Notes: a model not told the origin generated them from the letters alone. A DNA stretch of 64,000 bases from Pseudomonas oligotrophica (GCF_021726475.1 NZ_JAKJRU010000005.1:310001-374000), one strand, 5' to 3'; positions 21,721-29,797 are shown, numbered from the stretch's first letter. A program made the numbers and translations.

Positions 21721-21776
21721 GGTGAAGCCTCCCACCGCTGCCCAGCGGAACACGCGAGGCGGAATCTCCCAAACGC

Positions 21777-22085
21777 ATGAACGCATCCCACGCACAGCTT
21801 CGCCTGGCCCCCATCACCAGCGGGCTCATTCGCTCCAATCCCAAGGTTCTTCTCGGTGGTTCCCACCAACCTTCGCTGCTGCGCTACCTCGACGGCTGGC
21901 CGCGGCGCAACAGCAAGTCGCACGCACTGCTGATCCAGTTTGCCGCAGCGGACGAATCGCTCTGTCGCTTCGCCGACGACAGCTTCGACCTGGCGGTGAT
22001 CCAGGCGCCGCCGGCCGAGCGGCTGGAGGAGTTCGTCCGCGAGCTGACCCGCGTCGCTCGCCAGGGGCTGATCACCCGCCGCTGA
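21777..22085 (+). CDS. Small protein resembling a methyltransferase C-terminal part
   Basis: A 102-residue protein. The segment FADDSFDLAVIQAPP followed by LEEFVRELTRVARQGLI resembles the motif IV/V end of class I SAM-dependent methyltransferases (DxxFDLV...L.E..RV.rpgG), but no glycine-rich SAM-binding motif I is present and the protein is too short for a complete fold. The ATG has only a modest GCGGA-type site 13 bp upstream. It is the first gene after the structured leader at 21645, and pfkB begins 76 bp later. It could be a degenerate methyltransferase, a small partner protein, or an unrelated conserved protein. Function not known. Confidence 0.6.
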   Translation: MNASHAQLRLAPITSGLIRSNPKVLLGGSHQPSLLRYLDGWPRRNSKSHALLIQFAAADESLCRFADDSFDLAVIQAPPAERLEEFVRELTRVARQGLITRR

Positions 22086-22161
22086 AGGCTGGCGCCGTGC
22101 AGGCGCCGGCCGATCGCGCCTGTTAGGCTTGCCGCTATCGCGGCAGCCAACGGAGCGCGCC

Positions 22162-23088
22162 ATGACGCGTATCGCCACCCTGACCCTCAACCCGGCCATG
22201 GACCTGGCCGTCAGCACGCCGCGCGTGGCGGCCACGCACAAGCTGCGCTGCAGCGAGCCGCGGCACGACCCGGGCGGTGGCGGAATCAACGTGGCGCGGG
22301 TGGTGCAGATCCTCGGTGGCGATTCGCTGGCGGTCTACCCGGCCGGCGGCCCCTTCGGCGAGATGCTGCGCCGCGCGCTGGACGGACTGGGCCTGGCGCA
22401 CCTGCCGGTGGCGATTGCCGGCGATACCCGCGAGAGCTTCACGGTCGACGAGCGCGAGACCGGCCTGCAGTACCGCTTCGTGCTGCCCGGCCCGCGGCTG
22501 ACCGAGCAGGAACGCCTCGGCTGCCTGGCGGCGCTGCGCGGGCTGCACCCGGCGCCGGGCTACCTGGTGGTCAGCGGCAGTTTCACGCCGGGTATCGGTG
22601 CCGAGTTCTACGAGGAGTTGCTGGCGCTGGCCGGGCAGGTCGGTGCGCGGCTGGTGGTCGACCTGTCCGGAGAACCGCTGGCCTACGCGGCGCGGCGCGG
22701 CGGTGCCTATCTGATCAAGCCGAGCCTGAACGAACTGGCCACGCTGATCGGCCGGATGCCCGCGGGCGAGGCCGATCAGGCTGCGGCGCTGCGCGAGCTG
22801 ATCGCCGTCGGTGCTGCCGAGATCATCGTCCTCTCGCTGGGTGCCGAGGGCGCGCTGTTCGCCACGGCTGACCGGCTCGAGCGGGTGGCGTCACCGCAGG
22901 TGCCGGTGGTCAGTGCGGTGGGCGCTGGCGACAGCATGCTCGGGGCTATCGTGCATGCCCTGGCCGAGGGTCGCGAGCTGGGCGAGGCGGTGCGCTACGG
23001 CGCGGCCGCCGGCGCGGCGACGGTGATGCGCCCGGGTACCCAACTGTGCCGGCGCGAGGAGGTCGAGCGGCTGTTTCGCGGCGCTTGA
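22162..23088 (+). CDS. pfkB: PfkB-family 6-phosphofructokinase II-like kinase
   Basis: Ribokinase-fold sugar kinase, 308 residues. It follows the E. coli Pfk-2 pattern closely: TLTLNPAMD at the N-terminus, DPGGGGINVAR near residue 36, YPAGGPFGE, QYRFVLPG, the catalytic GAGDS at 254-258 (base D257) and the end GTQLCRREEV. The expected reaction is ATP-dependent phosphorylation of fructose 6-phosphate, though 1-phosphofructokinase or tagatose-6-phosphate kinase activity cannot be excluded within the family. ATG at 22162 follows CGGAG; an in-frame ATG at 22129 is less likely. It converges on cobA with only 6 bp between the stops. Pseudomonads normally use the Entner-Doudoroff route and lack PfkA, which makes the gene notable. 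Confidence 0.85.
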   Translation: MTRIATLTLNPAMDLAVSTPRVAATHKLRCSEPRHDPGGGGINVARVVQILGGDSLAVYPAGGPFGEMLRRALDGLGLAHLPVAIAGDTRESFTVDERETGLQYRFVLPGPRLTEQERLGCLAALRGLHPAPGYLVVSGSFTPGIGAEFYEELLALAGQVGARLVVDLSGEPLAYAARRGGAYLIKPSLNELATLIGRMPAGEADQAAALRELIAVGAAEIIVLSLGAEGALFATADRLERVASPQVPVVSAVGAGDSMLGAIVHALAEGRELGEAVRYGAAAGAATVMRPGTQLCRREEVERLFRGA

Positions 23089-23094
23089 CACCAC

Positions 23095-23844
23095 TCAGCC
23101 GGCGATGGCGACAGTCTCCAGCGCCTGCAGCGCGGCCGCCTGCCCGGCCACCTCGCCGATGACCAGGATGGCCGGGCTCTTCAGCGCGAAGGCACGGGCA
23201 TCCTCGTGCATCGTCGCCAGGGTCGAGCGGCAATCGCGCTGGCCCGGCAGCGAGGCGTTCTCGATCATCGCCACCGGCGTCTCCGGCGCCAGCCCGCCGG
23301 CCAGCAGCCCGGCGCGGACCTGCTCAAGGCGGGTCACGCCCATGTAGACCACCAGCGTGGTGCCGCTCTGCGCCAGCGCCGACCAGTGCGGGTCGCTGTC
23401 ATCCTGGGTATGCGCGGTGACCAGCGTGACCCCCCGGGCGACGCCGCGGTGGGTTAGCGGAATGCCGCAGCGGGTGGCCCCGGCGAGCCCGGCGGTGATG
23501 CCGTTGACCAACTCCACCTCGACGCCGTGGGCGGCCAGCCACTCGGCTTCCTCGCCGCCGCGGCCGAAGATGCAGGGGTCGCCACCTTTCAGGCGCACCA
23601 CGCACTTGCCCTGGCGCGCGTAGCGCAGCATCAGCCGGTGGATGAAGGCCTGCGGCGTGGAGCGGCAGCCGCCGCGCTTGCCCACCTCGATCACCCGCGC
23701 CTGCGGACAGTGGACCAGCACCTCGGGGTTGACCAGGTCGTCGATCAGCACCACCTGGGCCTCGCCCAATGCGCGCACCGCCTTGAGCGTCAGCAGCTCG
23801 GGGTCGCCGGGGCCGGCACCGACCAGCCAGACTTTTGCGTTCAT
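23095..23844 (-). CDS. cobA: Uroporphyrinogen-III C-methyltransferase
   Basis: SAM-dependent methyltransferase making precorrin-2, the branch point to siroheme and cobalamin, 249 residues. Family motifs are VWLVGAGPGDPELLTLKA at the N-terminus, YARQGKCVVRLKGGDPCIFGRGGEE and VTAHTQDD. ATG at 23844 follows GGAGGAAGAGG. It sits 38 bp after nasA, and siroheme is the cofactor of assimilatory nitrite reductase, so its role here is probably cofactor supply for nitrate assimilation. Last gene of the unit. Confidence 0.93.
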   Translation of the reverse strand: MNAKVWLVGAGPGDPELLTLKAVRALGEAQVVLIDDLVNPEVLVHCPQARVIEVGKRGGCRSTPQAFIHRLMLRYARQGKCVVRLKGGDPCIFGRGGEEAEWLAAHGVEVELVNGITAGLAGATRCGIPLTHRGVARGVTLVTAHTQDDSDPHWSALAQSGTTLVVYMGVTRLEQVRAGLLAGGLAPETPVAMIENASLPGQRDCRSTLATMHEDARAFALKSPAILVIGEVAGQAAALQALETVAIAG

Positions 23845-23882
23845 CCTCTTCCTCCCGCCCGGCAGCACCGGGCCAATCGTGA

Positions 23883-26594
23883 TCAGGCGCTCTCGGCCAG
23901 TGGCTGCTGGACCAGTAGCCGCTTGATTTCCGGAACGCAGGAGCCGCAGCTGGTGCCGCAGCCCAGGGTCCGCTTGAGTCCGTCCAGGTCCAGGCCGCGG
24001 GCGATACCGGCGCAGACGGCCCCACGGCCGACGTTCAGGCAGTTGCACAGCGTCGGGTCGGCGGCCAGGGTCGCCCCGGGCGGGGCGCTGAGCGGGGCGA
24101 GCAGCCAGCGGCGCAGGTCAGCCTCGACGCTGCCGCGCTCCCACACGCCCTTGAGCCAGTCGCGCGCGGCGGTTTCGCCGGCCAGGCGCAGCGCCAGCAG
24201 GCGGCCGTCCTGCAGGCGCACGCGCTTGCCCACCCCGCGACGTGGGTCGTCATAGGCCAGCACCGGGCCCTGCAGCAGGCCGAGCCGGCGGTCGATAGCC
24301 TCCAGCAGCGCGGCAGGCGGTGCGGTCGCGGCGGCGGCGCGGATCACCAGCGCGGCGCGCTCGCGGCCGGCCAGCGCGAAGCTGGCGTAGGCGAAGCCGT
24401 CGAACAGCGGGCGCAGGGCGTCCAGGTGGCGCTGCACCGGGCCTTCGACCAGGGCGAAGAACTGCCACGACAGGTCGATGCGCTCGACGGCCACGGCGGC
24501 GTGCTTGAGTTCCGGCTGGCGCGACAGCGGATCGCAGGCCGGCGAACTCAAGGCGTTGACGCCCAGGCCCGCGAGAAAACGATCGCCCCAGTGCATCGGC
24601 AGGAACGCCTGGCCCGGCTGCAGGCTGGCATCGGCCTGTACCGGCAACACCAGGCTGGCGCGGCGGCTGCGCACCCGCACCAGGTCACCGTCGGCCAGCC
24701 CCTGGCAGGCGAGGTCGTCCGGGTGCAGGCCGAGCAGGGCCTGCTCGACGTGGCCGAACAGCCGGGCGGCGGTGCCGGTGCGGCTCATGCCGTGCCACTG
24801 GTCGCGCAGGCGGCCGCTGTTCAGGATCAGCGGGAAGTCGGCGTCGGGGCCTTCGGCCGGCAGGCGGAAGGCGTCGGCGACGAAGCGGGCGCGACCCGAT
24901 TCGGTGGGGAAGCGACCGTCGGCGTACAGCCGCGGCGTGCCCTGCCCGCTGGCGAGCCGGAATGGCCACTGCTGCGGGCCGAGGCGCTCGAGCAGGGCGC
25001 GCGACAGGCCGCTGTAGTCCAGGTCGCGCCCGGCGGTGAGCGGGCGGTACTCGTCGTAGAGCTGCTCGGCGCGCTCGAAGGCGAACAGGCTCGGCTGGCC
25101 GGGGCGCAGCCGGCGCTCCAGGCGGCGGGCGAAGTCGCAGGCGATGGCCCAGTCCGGGCGCGCCTCGCCGGGCGCCGGGATGGCGGCGCGCACCGGGCTG
25201 ATGCGCCGCTCGGAGTTGGTCACGGTGCCTTCCTTCTCGCCCCAGCTGGCGGCCGGCAGCAGCAGGTCGGCATGGCGACAGGTCTCGGTGGTGGCGAAGG
25301 CCTCCTGCACCACGACGAAGGGGCAGGCGGCCAGCGCCTCGTGGATGCGCGCCTGGTCCGGCAGCGACTGCGCCGGGTTGGTGCAGGCGATCCACAGCGC
25401 CTTGATGCGCCCGTCGCGCACCGCCTCGAACAGCTCGACGGCGGTCAGCCCCGGCGTCTGCGGCAGCCGCTCGACGCCCCAGTAGGCGGCGACTTCGGCA
25501 CGGTGCGCGAGATCGGCCGCATCGCGATGGCCGGGCAGCAGGTTGGCCAGGGTGCCGGTCTCGCGGCCGCCCATGGCGTTGGGCTGGCCGGTCAGCGAGA
25601 AGGGCCCGGTGCCGGGTCGGCCGATCTGCCCGGTGGCCAGGTGCAGGTTGATCAGCGCGCTGTTCTTCGCGCTGCCGGCGGTGGACTGGTTCAGGCCCAT
25701 GCACCAGAGCGAGAGCAGGCTCGGCGCCAGGCCGATCATTCGGGCGCAGGCGAGCAGTTGCTCGACGCGGATGCCGCACAGCTCGGCGACCCGCGCCGGG
25801 GTGAAGTCGCGCACCAGCGCCTCGAGCGCGGCGAAGCCTTCGGTGTGCGCGGCGATGAAGGCGCGGTCGGTCCAGCCTTCGCGCAGCAGCAGGTGCAACA
25901 GGCCGTGGAACAGCGCCACGTCCGAGCCGGGGCGCAGCGCCAGGTGCAGGTCGGCCAGCTCGGCGGTGTCGGTGCGCCGCGGGTCGACGACGATGACCTG
26001 CATGCCCGGGCGCGCGGCCTTGGCCGCTTCCAACCGGCGGAACAGCACCGGGTGGGCATAGGCCATGTTGCTGCCGGCGATCAGCACCACGTCGGCCTGC
26101 TCGAGGTCCTCGTAGGAGCAGGGCGGAGCGTCGGCGCCGAGGCTGCGTTTGTAGCCGACCACCGCTGAGGACATGCACAGCCGCGAGTTGGAGTCGATGT
26201 TGTTGGTGCCGACCAGCGCACGGGCCAGCTTGTTGAAGGCGTAGTAGTCCTCGGTCAGCAGCTGGCCGGAGACGTAGAAGGCGACGCTGTCCGGGCCGTG
26301 CTCGGCGATGGTCTCGGCGAACACGCTGGCGGCATGCTCCAGGACCGCGTCCCAGTCGCAGCGGCTGCGCGCCAGGGTCTTGCCCAGGCGCAGCTCGGGG
26401 TAGCGCGCACGGGCGTCGCGGTCGCCGGTCAGGTGCAGCGTCGAGCCCTTGCTGCACAGGCGGCCGTGGTTGGCCGGGTGCTCCGGGTCGCCGGCGACGT
26501 TGTGGATGCGCTCGCCGTCGTGCTCGATCAGTACGCCGCAGCCGACGCCGCAGTAGCAGCAGGTGGAGGCAGTGGTGCGCATGTCCGTGCTCAT
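23883..26594 (-). CDS. nasA: Assimilatory nitrate reductase, catalytic subunit
   Basis: Cytoplasmic molybdopterin (bis-MGD) nitrate reductase, 903 residues. The N-terminal [4Fe-4S] cluster ligands are C12, C15, C19 and C47 (STCCYCGVGCGV ... GRLCSKGS); no twin-arginine signal is present. Molybdopterin-binding stretches include NIDSNSRLCMSS, SLWCMGLNQSTAG and GRPGTGPFSLTGQPNAMGGRE. The C-terminal 50 residues add a BFD-like [2Fe-2S] domain (CNCLNVG ... CGTSCGSCVPEIK), typical of the NADH-linked NasA/NasC enzyme of proteobacteria, through which the neighbouring FAD reductase can deliver electrons. The start overlaps the upstream stop by 4 bp. In P. aeruginosa the corresponding gene is called nasC. 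Confidence 0.94.
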   Translation of the reverse strand: MSTDMRTTASTCCYCGVGCGVLIEHDGERIHNVAGDPEHPANHGRLCSKGSTLHLTGDRDARARYPELRLGKTLARSRCDWDAVLEHAASVFAETIAEHGPDSVAFYVSGQLLTEDYYAFNKLARALVGTNNIDSNSRLCMSSAVVGYKRSLGADAPPCSYEDLEQADVVLIAGSNMAYAHPVLFRRLEAAKAARPGMQVIVVDPRRTDTAELADLHLALRPGSDVALFHGLLHLLLREGWTDRAFIAAHTEGFAALEALVRDFTPARVAELCGIRVEQLLACARMIGLAPSLLSLWCMGLNQSTAGSAKNSALINLHLATGQIGRPGTGPFSLTGQPNAMGGRETGTLANLLPGHRDAADLAHRAEVAAYWGVERLPQTPGLTAVELFEAVRDGRIKALWIACTNPAQSLPDQARIHEALAACPFVVVQEAFATTETCRHADLLLPAASWGEKEGTVTNSERRISPVRAAIPAPGEARPDWAIACDFARRLERRLRPGQPSLFAFERAEQLYDEYRPLTAGRDLDYSGLSRALLERLGPQQWPFRLASGQGTPRLYADGRFPTESGRARFVADAFRLPAEGPDADFPLILNSGRLRDQWHGMSRTGTAARLFGHVEQALLGLHPDDLACQGLADGDLVRVRSRRASLVLPVQADASLQPGQAFLPMHWGDRFLAGLGVNALSSPACDPLSRQPELKHAAVAVERIDLSWQFFALVEGPVQRHLDALRPLFDGFAYASFALAGRERAALVIRAAAATAPPAALLEAIDRRLGLLQGPVLAYDDPRRGVGKRVRLQDGRLLALRLAGETAARDWLKGVWERGSVEADLRRWLLAPLSAPPGATLAADPTLCNCLNVGRGAVCAGIARGLDLDGLKRTLGCGTSCGSCVPEIKRLLVQQPLAESA

Positions 26595-27826
26595 GGCGCG
26601 ACCTCGCCGGCGGCCGCGGGGGCGAGCGCGCCGAACATCAGCAGGTCGCGCACCTCGCCGATGCGCTGGCCCTCGCGCAGCTGGCGCAGGTACCAGGCGC
26701 TGTCGGCGGTGTCACCGTAGAGGCAGGCGCCGACCAGCACGTCGTCCTTGATCACCAGCTTCTTGTAGACGCCCTCGAACGGATCGCTGAGGGTGATGGT
26801 CTCGCTGCCGTCGGCGCCGCTGAAGTCGCCGGCCGAGAACAGTTCGATGCCGGTCACCTTGAGCCGCGTGGCGGTCACCGAGCCGGGGTAGCGCACGTGG
26901 CCGAGCCGGGCCAGGTGGTTGGCGCAGACGCGCGCCTGCTCGTAGAGCGGGGCAACCAGGCCGTAGGCGACGCCGCGATGGCTGGCGCATTCACCGACCG
27001 CATAGATGCGCGGGTCGAAGGTCTGCAGGGTGTCGTCGACCAGGATGCCGCGTGCGCAGGGCAGGCCGGCCGCCTCGGCCAGGCCGGCGTTGGGGCGGAT
27101 GCCGGCGGCCATCACCACCAGTTCGGCCGGCAGCGTCTCGCCGCTGGCCAGGCGCAGCGCGGCGACCCGGCCCTGGCCGTCGTCCAGCAGGGCCTCGGTC
27201 TGCGCCGCCAGGCGGAAGGTTAGGCCGCGCGCCTGCAGCGTCTGCTGCAGCAGTTCGCCGGCGGTGCGGTCGAGCTGGCGTTCCAGCAGCCATTCGCCCA
27301 GGTGCACCACGGTCACCTGCATGCCGCGCCGGGCCAGGCCGTTGGCTGCCTCCAGGCCGAGCAGGCCGCCGCCGACGACCACCGCGTGGCGGTGCGTGCG
27401 GGCGGCCTCGAGCATGGCCTGGGTGTCGGCGATGTCGCGGTAGCCGATCACGCCGTCCAGCTCGTTGCCCGGCACCGGCAGGATGAAGGGGCTCGAGCCG
27501 GTGGCGATCAGCAGGCGGTCGTATTCGGCCTCGCTGCCGTCGTCGGCGATCACCCGCCGGCGCGCGCGGTCGATGCGCACCACCTGGCGCCCCAGGCGCA
27601 GGTCGATGCCGTGGTGGCGGTACCATTCCAGGTCGTTCAGCACGATGTCGGCGAAGCCCTGTTCGCCGGCCAGCACCGGCGACAGCAGGATGCGGTTGTA
27701 GTTGGGGTGCGGCTCGGCGCCGAACACAGTGATGTCGTAGAGCGCCGGGGCCAGGGCAAGCAGTTCTTCGAGGGTGCGCACGCCGGCCATGCCGTTGCCG
27801 ATCACCACGAGTCTGGGTCTGTTCAT
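26591..27826 (-). CDS. NasB-like FAD/NAD(P)H reductase for nitrate reductase
   Basis: FAD-dependent pyridine nucleotide oxidoreductase, 411 residues, equivalent to the N-terminal module of NirB/NasB. It shows an FAD motif VVIGNGMAGVRTLEELL, ATGSSPFILPVPG, an NAD(P) motif VVVGGGLLGLEAANGLARRG and the FAD/C-terminal GECASHRGVAYGLVAPLYEQA. The siroheme [4Fe-4S] reductase half of NirB is absent, so this cannot reduce nitrite itself; it is probably the electron-transfer subunit of the nitrate reductase, with which it overlaps by 4 bp. The start follows ACGGAGA. It is the first gene after the ANTAR-type leader at 27861-27950. Confidence 0.85.
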   Translation of the reverse strand: MNRPRLVVIGNGMAGVRTLEELLALAPALYDITVFGAEPHPNYNRILLSPVLAGEQGFADIVLNDLEWYRHHGIDLRLGRQVVRIDRARRRVIADDGSEAEYDRLLIATGSSPFILPVPGNELDGVIGYRDIADTQAMLEAARTHRHAVVVGGGLLGLEAANGLARRGMQVTVVHLGEWLLERQLDRTAGELLQQTLQARGLTFRLAAQTEALLDDGQGRVAALRLASGETLPAELVVMAAGIRPNAGLAEAAGLPCARGILVDDTLQTFDPRIYAVGECASHRGVAYGLVAPLYEQARVCANHLARLGHVRYPGSVTATRLKVTGIELFSAGDFSGADGSETITLSDPFEGVYKKLVIKDDVLVGACLYGDTADSAWYLRQLREGQRIGEVRDLLMFGALAPAAAGEVAP

Positions 27827-27860
27827 GTCGGTCTCCGTCTGCGGTCGTCAGGCGAAAAGC

Positions 27861-27950
27861 AAAAAGGCGTCCCACCGGTTGCCCGGTAGGACGCCTTTGT
27901 CCGTATCCCGTCGAAGGGAGCGCCTGTGCTTCGCCGTTGAAGGGCAGGCG
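27861..27950 (-). promoter_or_regulatory. ANTAR (NasT) antitermination leader of the nasA unit
   Basis: Read on the minus strand, hairpin 1 (27921-27950) has stem CGCCTG/CAGGCG, a small internal loop, CTTC/GAAG and hexaloop AACGGC. Hairpin 2 (27889-27902) is GGAC/GTCC with hexaloop AAAGGC. Both loops have A at position 1 and G at position 4, the rule known for ANTAR targets. Hairpin 2 shares the bases AAAGGCGTCC with the 5' arm of an intrinsic terminator (27863-27872 / 27889-27898, inner stem ACCGG/CCGGT, then a T run), so the two structures exclude each other. The terminator lies 36 nt before the start codon. Confidence 0.82.
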
Positions 27951-27972
27951 TGATGTCTGTGCCTCGGCCATT

Positions 27973-27987
27973 GCAGATGCCGTGCCA
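27973..27987 (-). promoter_or_regulatory. Sigma-54 (-24/-12) promoter of the nasA unit
   Basis: On the minus strand TGGCACG, four bases, then CTGC: GG and GC are separated by exactly 10 bp, with one mismatch to the TGGCACG-N4-TTGC consensus. The predicted start near 27961 falls just before the first leader hairpin, which supports the call. Nitrogen control through RpoN/NtrC is the likely use. Confidence 0.7.
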
Positions 27988-28030
27988 GTTGTGCGAAAGC
28001 CGCACCGCTCGGCGCCCAGAGCCATGGCGG

Positions 28031-28047
28031 GCAACCGTATTGGGTGC
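28031..28047. promoter_or_regulatory. Possible NtrC-type inverted repeat
   Basis: GCAACC-N5-GGGTGC resembles the NtrC site pattern with one mismatch between half-sites and lies about 78 bp upstream of the predicted sigma-54 start. A second inverted repeat GTGCG-N5-CGCAC (27991-28005) lies directly next to the -24 element. Weak evidence on sequence alone. Confidence 0.28.
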
Positions 28048-28092
28048 GGCCTGTGCCCCCTTTGGGGGCGCTCAGGCGCAGCCCTGGTGCGC

Positions 28093-29766
28093 TCAGCTGC
28101 TGAGCGCCAGGACCACCAGCAAGCCGAGGTTGGCCAGCAGCGAGAGCAGCGCCAGGCCGCGCCAGACCTTCAGCGGCTCGCGTTCGAGCAGCGGTCGGGG
28201 CGCCTGGCGCAAGGCCCGGCGCTCGCCCTGCTCGAGCTGCAGCAGCCAGTGCTCGGCGGTTTCGAAGCGCGCCTCGGGGCTGGCCGCTACGCCCTGCAGC
28301 AGCAGTTCGTCGAGCCAGGCTGGCAGATCCGGCCGGTAGCGGCTGGCCGGCAGCGGCTGGCCGAAGCGCGGTCGCTGGAAGGGTTCGACCTCGCCGTAGG
28401 GGTAGTGGCCGGTGAGCAGGCGGTAGAGGGTGACGCCGGTGGCATACAGGTCGCCGGCCGCACTGGGCGGCGCGCCGCCGAAGGCCTCGGGGGCGAGGTA
28501 GCTCGGCGTGCCGGGCAGCGCGTGCGGCGGGTCCTGCGACAGGCCGGGACAGTAGGCCAGCCCGAAGTCCAGCAGGCGCAGCTCGCCGTCATCGCCTTCG
28601 TGCAGGTTCTCCGGCTTGATGTCGCGGTGCAGGATGTTGCGCCGGTGCAGCAGGCCGACCGCGCGGATCAGCCGCGGCGCCAGCGCCAGCCAGTCGGCCA
28701 GCGGCAGTGGGCCTTCGCGCTGCAGGCGCTGTTCGAGCGTGCGGCCGGGGTACTCGCGCTGCACGTAGTACAGGTGCTGGCGCTGCCCCAGGGCATGCAG
28801 TTCCGGCACGCTGCGCCCGGCCACCCGGCGCAGGAACCATTCCTCCTGCAGCAGGGCCGGGCCGGCCTCGGGCTCGTCGTGGCGGCTGGCCGGCAGGGTC
28901 TTCAGCAGCCAGGGCTGGCCGGCGCCGTCGTGCACGCGGTAGAGCAGCGACTGGCGCGACTCGCCCAGCAGCGCCTCGACCTGCCAGCCCTCGAACGCCT
29001 GGCCCGGCTTGAGCGGCGGTGGCAGCGGCCACTGCGCGAGCTGGGCCAGGGAATCGGCCAGCGCCGCTGCAGGCAGGGCGTCGATGCGCACCAGCAGGGC
29101 GCTGGCGTTGTCCTGGCTGCCCTGGCGGTGGGCCAGATCGACCAGCCGGCGCGCGGCGACCGGCAGCTGCGGCTCGTCGCGCAGCAGATTGACGATGTCG
29201 GCCTCGGCCAGGCTCGCCCAGACGCCGTCGCTGAGCAGCACGAAGCAGTCGCCGGCCTGCAGCTCGCCGTCCCGGTAATCGACCACCAAGTGCTGGTCGA
29301 GGCCCAGCGCGCGCCGCAGCACATGCTGCATCTGCGGCTGCTCCCAGACGTGGTCCTCGCTGAGTCGTTCCAGGCGGGCACCGTCCCAGCGGTAGGCGCG
29401 GCAGTCGCCGACATGCGCTAGGGTGTAGCGCCGCCCGCGCAGCACCAGCGCGGTGAGCGTGGTCAGCAGCGGCTGGCCGCCGCCGTTGGCCTGCAGCCAG
29501 CGGTTATGGGCGACCAGGATGCGATCCAGCGCATGCGCCACCGCCCAGGTTTCCGGCGTGGCGTAGTAATCGAGGGCAAGGGCCTGCAGGGTCGCGCGGG
29601 CCGCCAGGCCGCCATCGGCGCAACCGCTGACACCGTCGGCCAGGGCGACGAGAAAGCCCTTGCTCGCCGCCAGCGCGGGCGCCGGCGTGACGACGCGCAG
29701 GGCGTCCTGGTTTTCCGCTCGCGGCCCGGTGGCACTGGCCTCGCCGATGGTCAACTGCAGGGGCAT
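28093..29766 (-). CDS. PP2C phosphatase-Ser/Thr kinase fusion, membrane-anchored
   Basis: Protein of 557 residues joining opposite activities. Residues 1-230 form a PP2C-type phosphatase (ENQDALR, ALADGVSG, HVGDCRAYRW, LLSDGVWASL, QDNASALL, with the metal-binding aspartates). Residues about 255-510 form a Hanks-type kinase with catalytic HRDIKPEN, DFGLAY and activation-loop GTPSYLAPEAFGG. A TM helix near the C-terminus (LALLSLLANLGLLVVLALS) anchors it, leaving both domains cytoplasmic. Start at 29766 gives MPLQLTIGEASA; the much longer open frame upstream runs through the transporter gene. It lies between nitrate transporter and nitrate reductase genes, as in P. aeruginosa, so a role in nitrate assimilation is inferred. 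The glycine-rich loop of the kinase N-lobe is weak (ALLGESRQSLLYRV). Confidence 0.88.
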   Translation of the reverse strand: MPLQLTIGEASATGPRAENQDALRVVTPAPALAASKGFLVALADGVSGCADGGLAARATLQALALDYYATPETWAVAHALDRILVAHNRWLQANGGGQPLLTTLTALVLRGRRYTLAHVGDCRAYRWDGARLERLSEDHVWEQPQMQHVLRRALGLDQHLVVDYRDGELQAGDCFVLLSDGVWASLAEADIVNLLRDEPQLPVAARRLVDLAHRQGSQDNASALLVRIDALPAAALADSLAQLAQWPLPPPLKPGQAFEGWQVEALLGESRQSLLYRVHDGAGQPWLLKTLPASRHDEPEAGPALLQEEWFLRRVAGRSVPELHALGQRQHLYYVQREYPGRTLEQRLQREGPLPLADWLALAPRLIRAVGLLHRRNILHRDIKPENLHEGDDGELRLLDFGLAYCPGLSQDPPHALPGTPSYLAPEAFGGAPPSAAGDLYATGVTLYRLLTGHYPYGEVEPFQRPRFGQPLPASRYRPDLPAWLDELLLQGVAASPEARFETAEHWLLQLEQGERRALRQAPRPLLEREPLKVWRGLALLSLLANLGLLVVLALSS

Positions 29767-29797
29767 GAGAAGGGTCCCGTCAGCGGGTGGGGAACGA

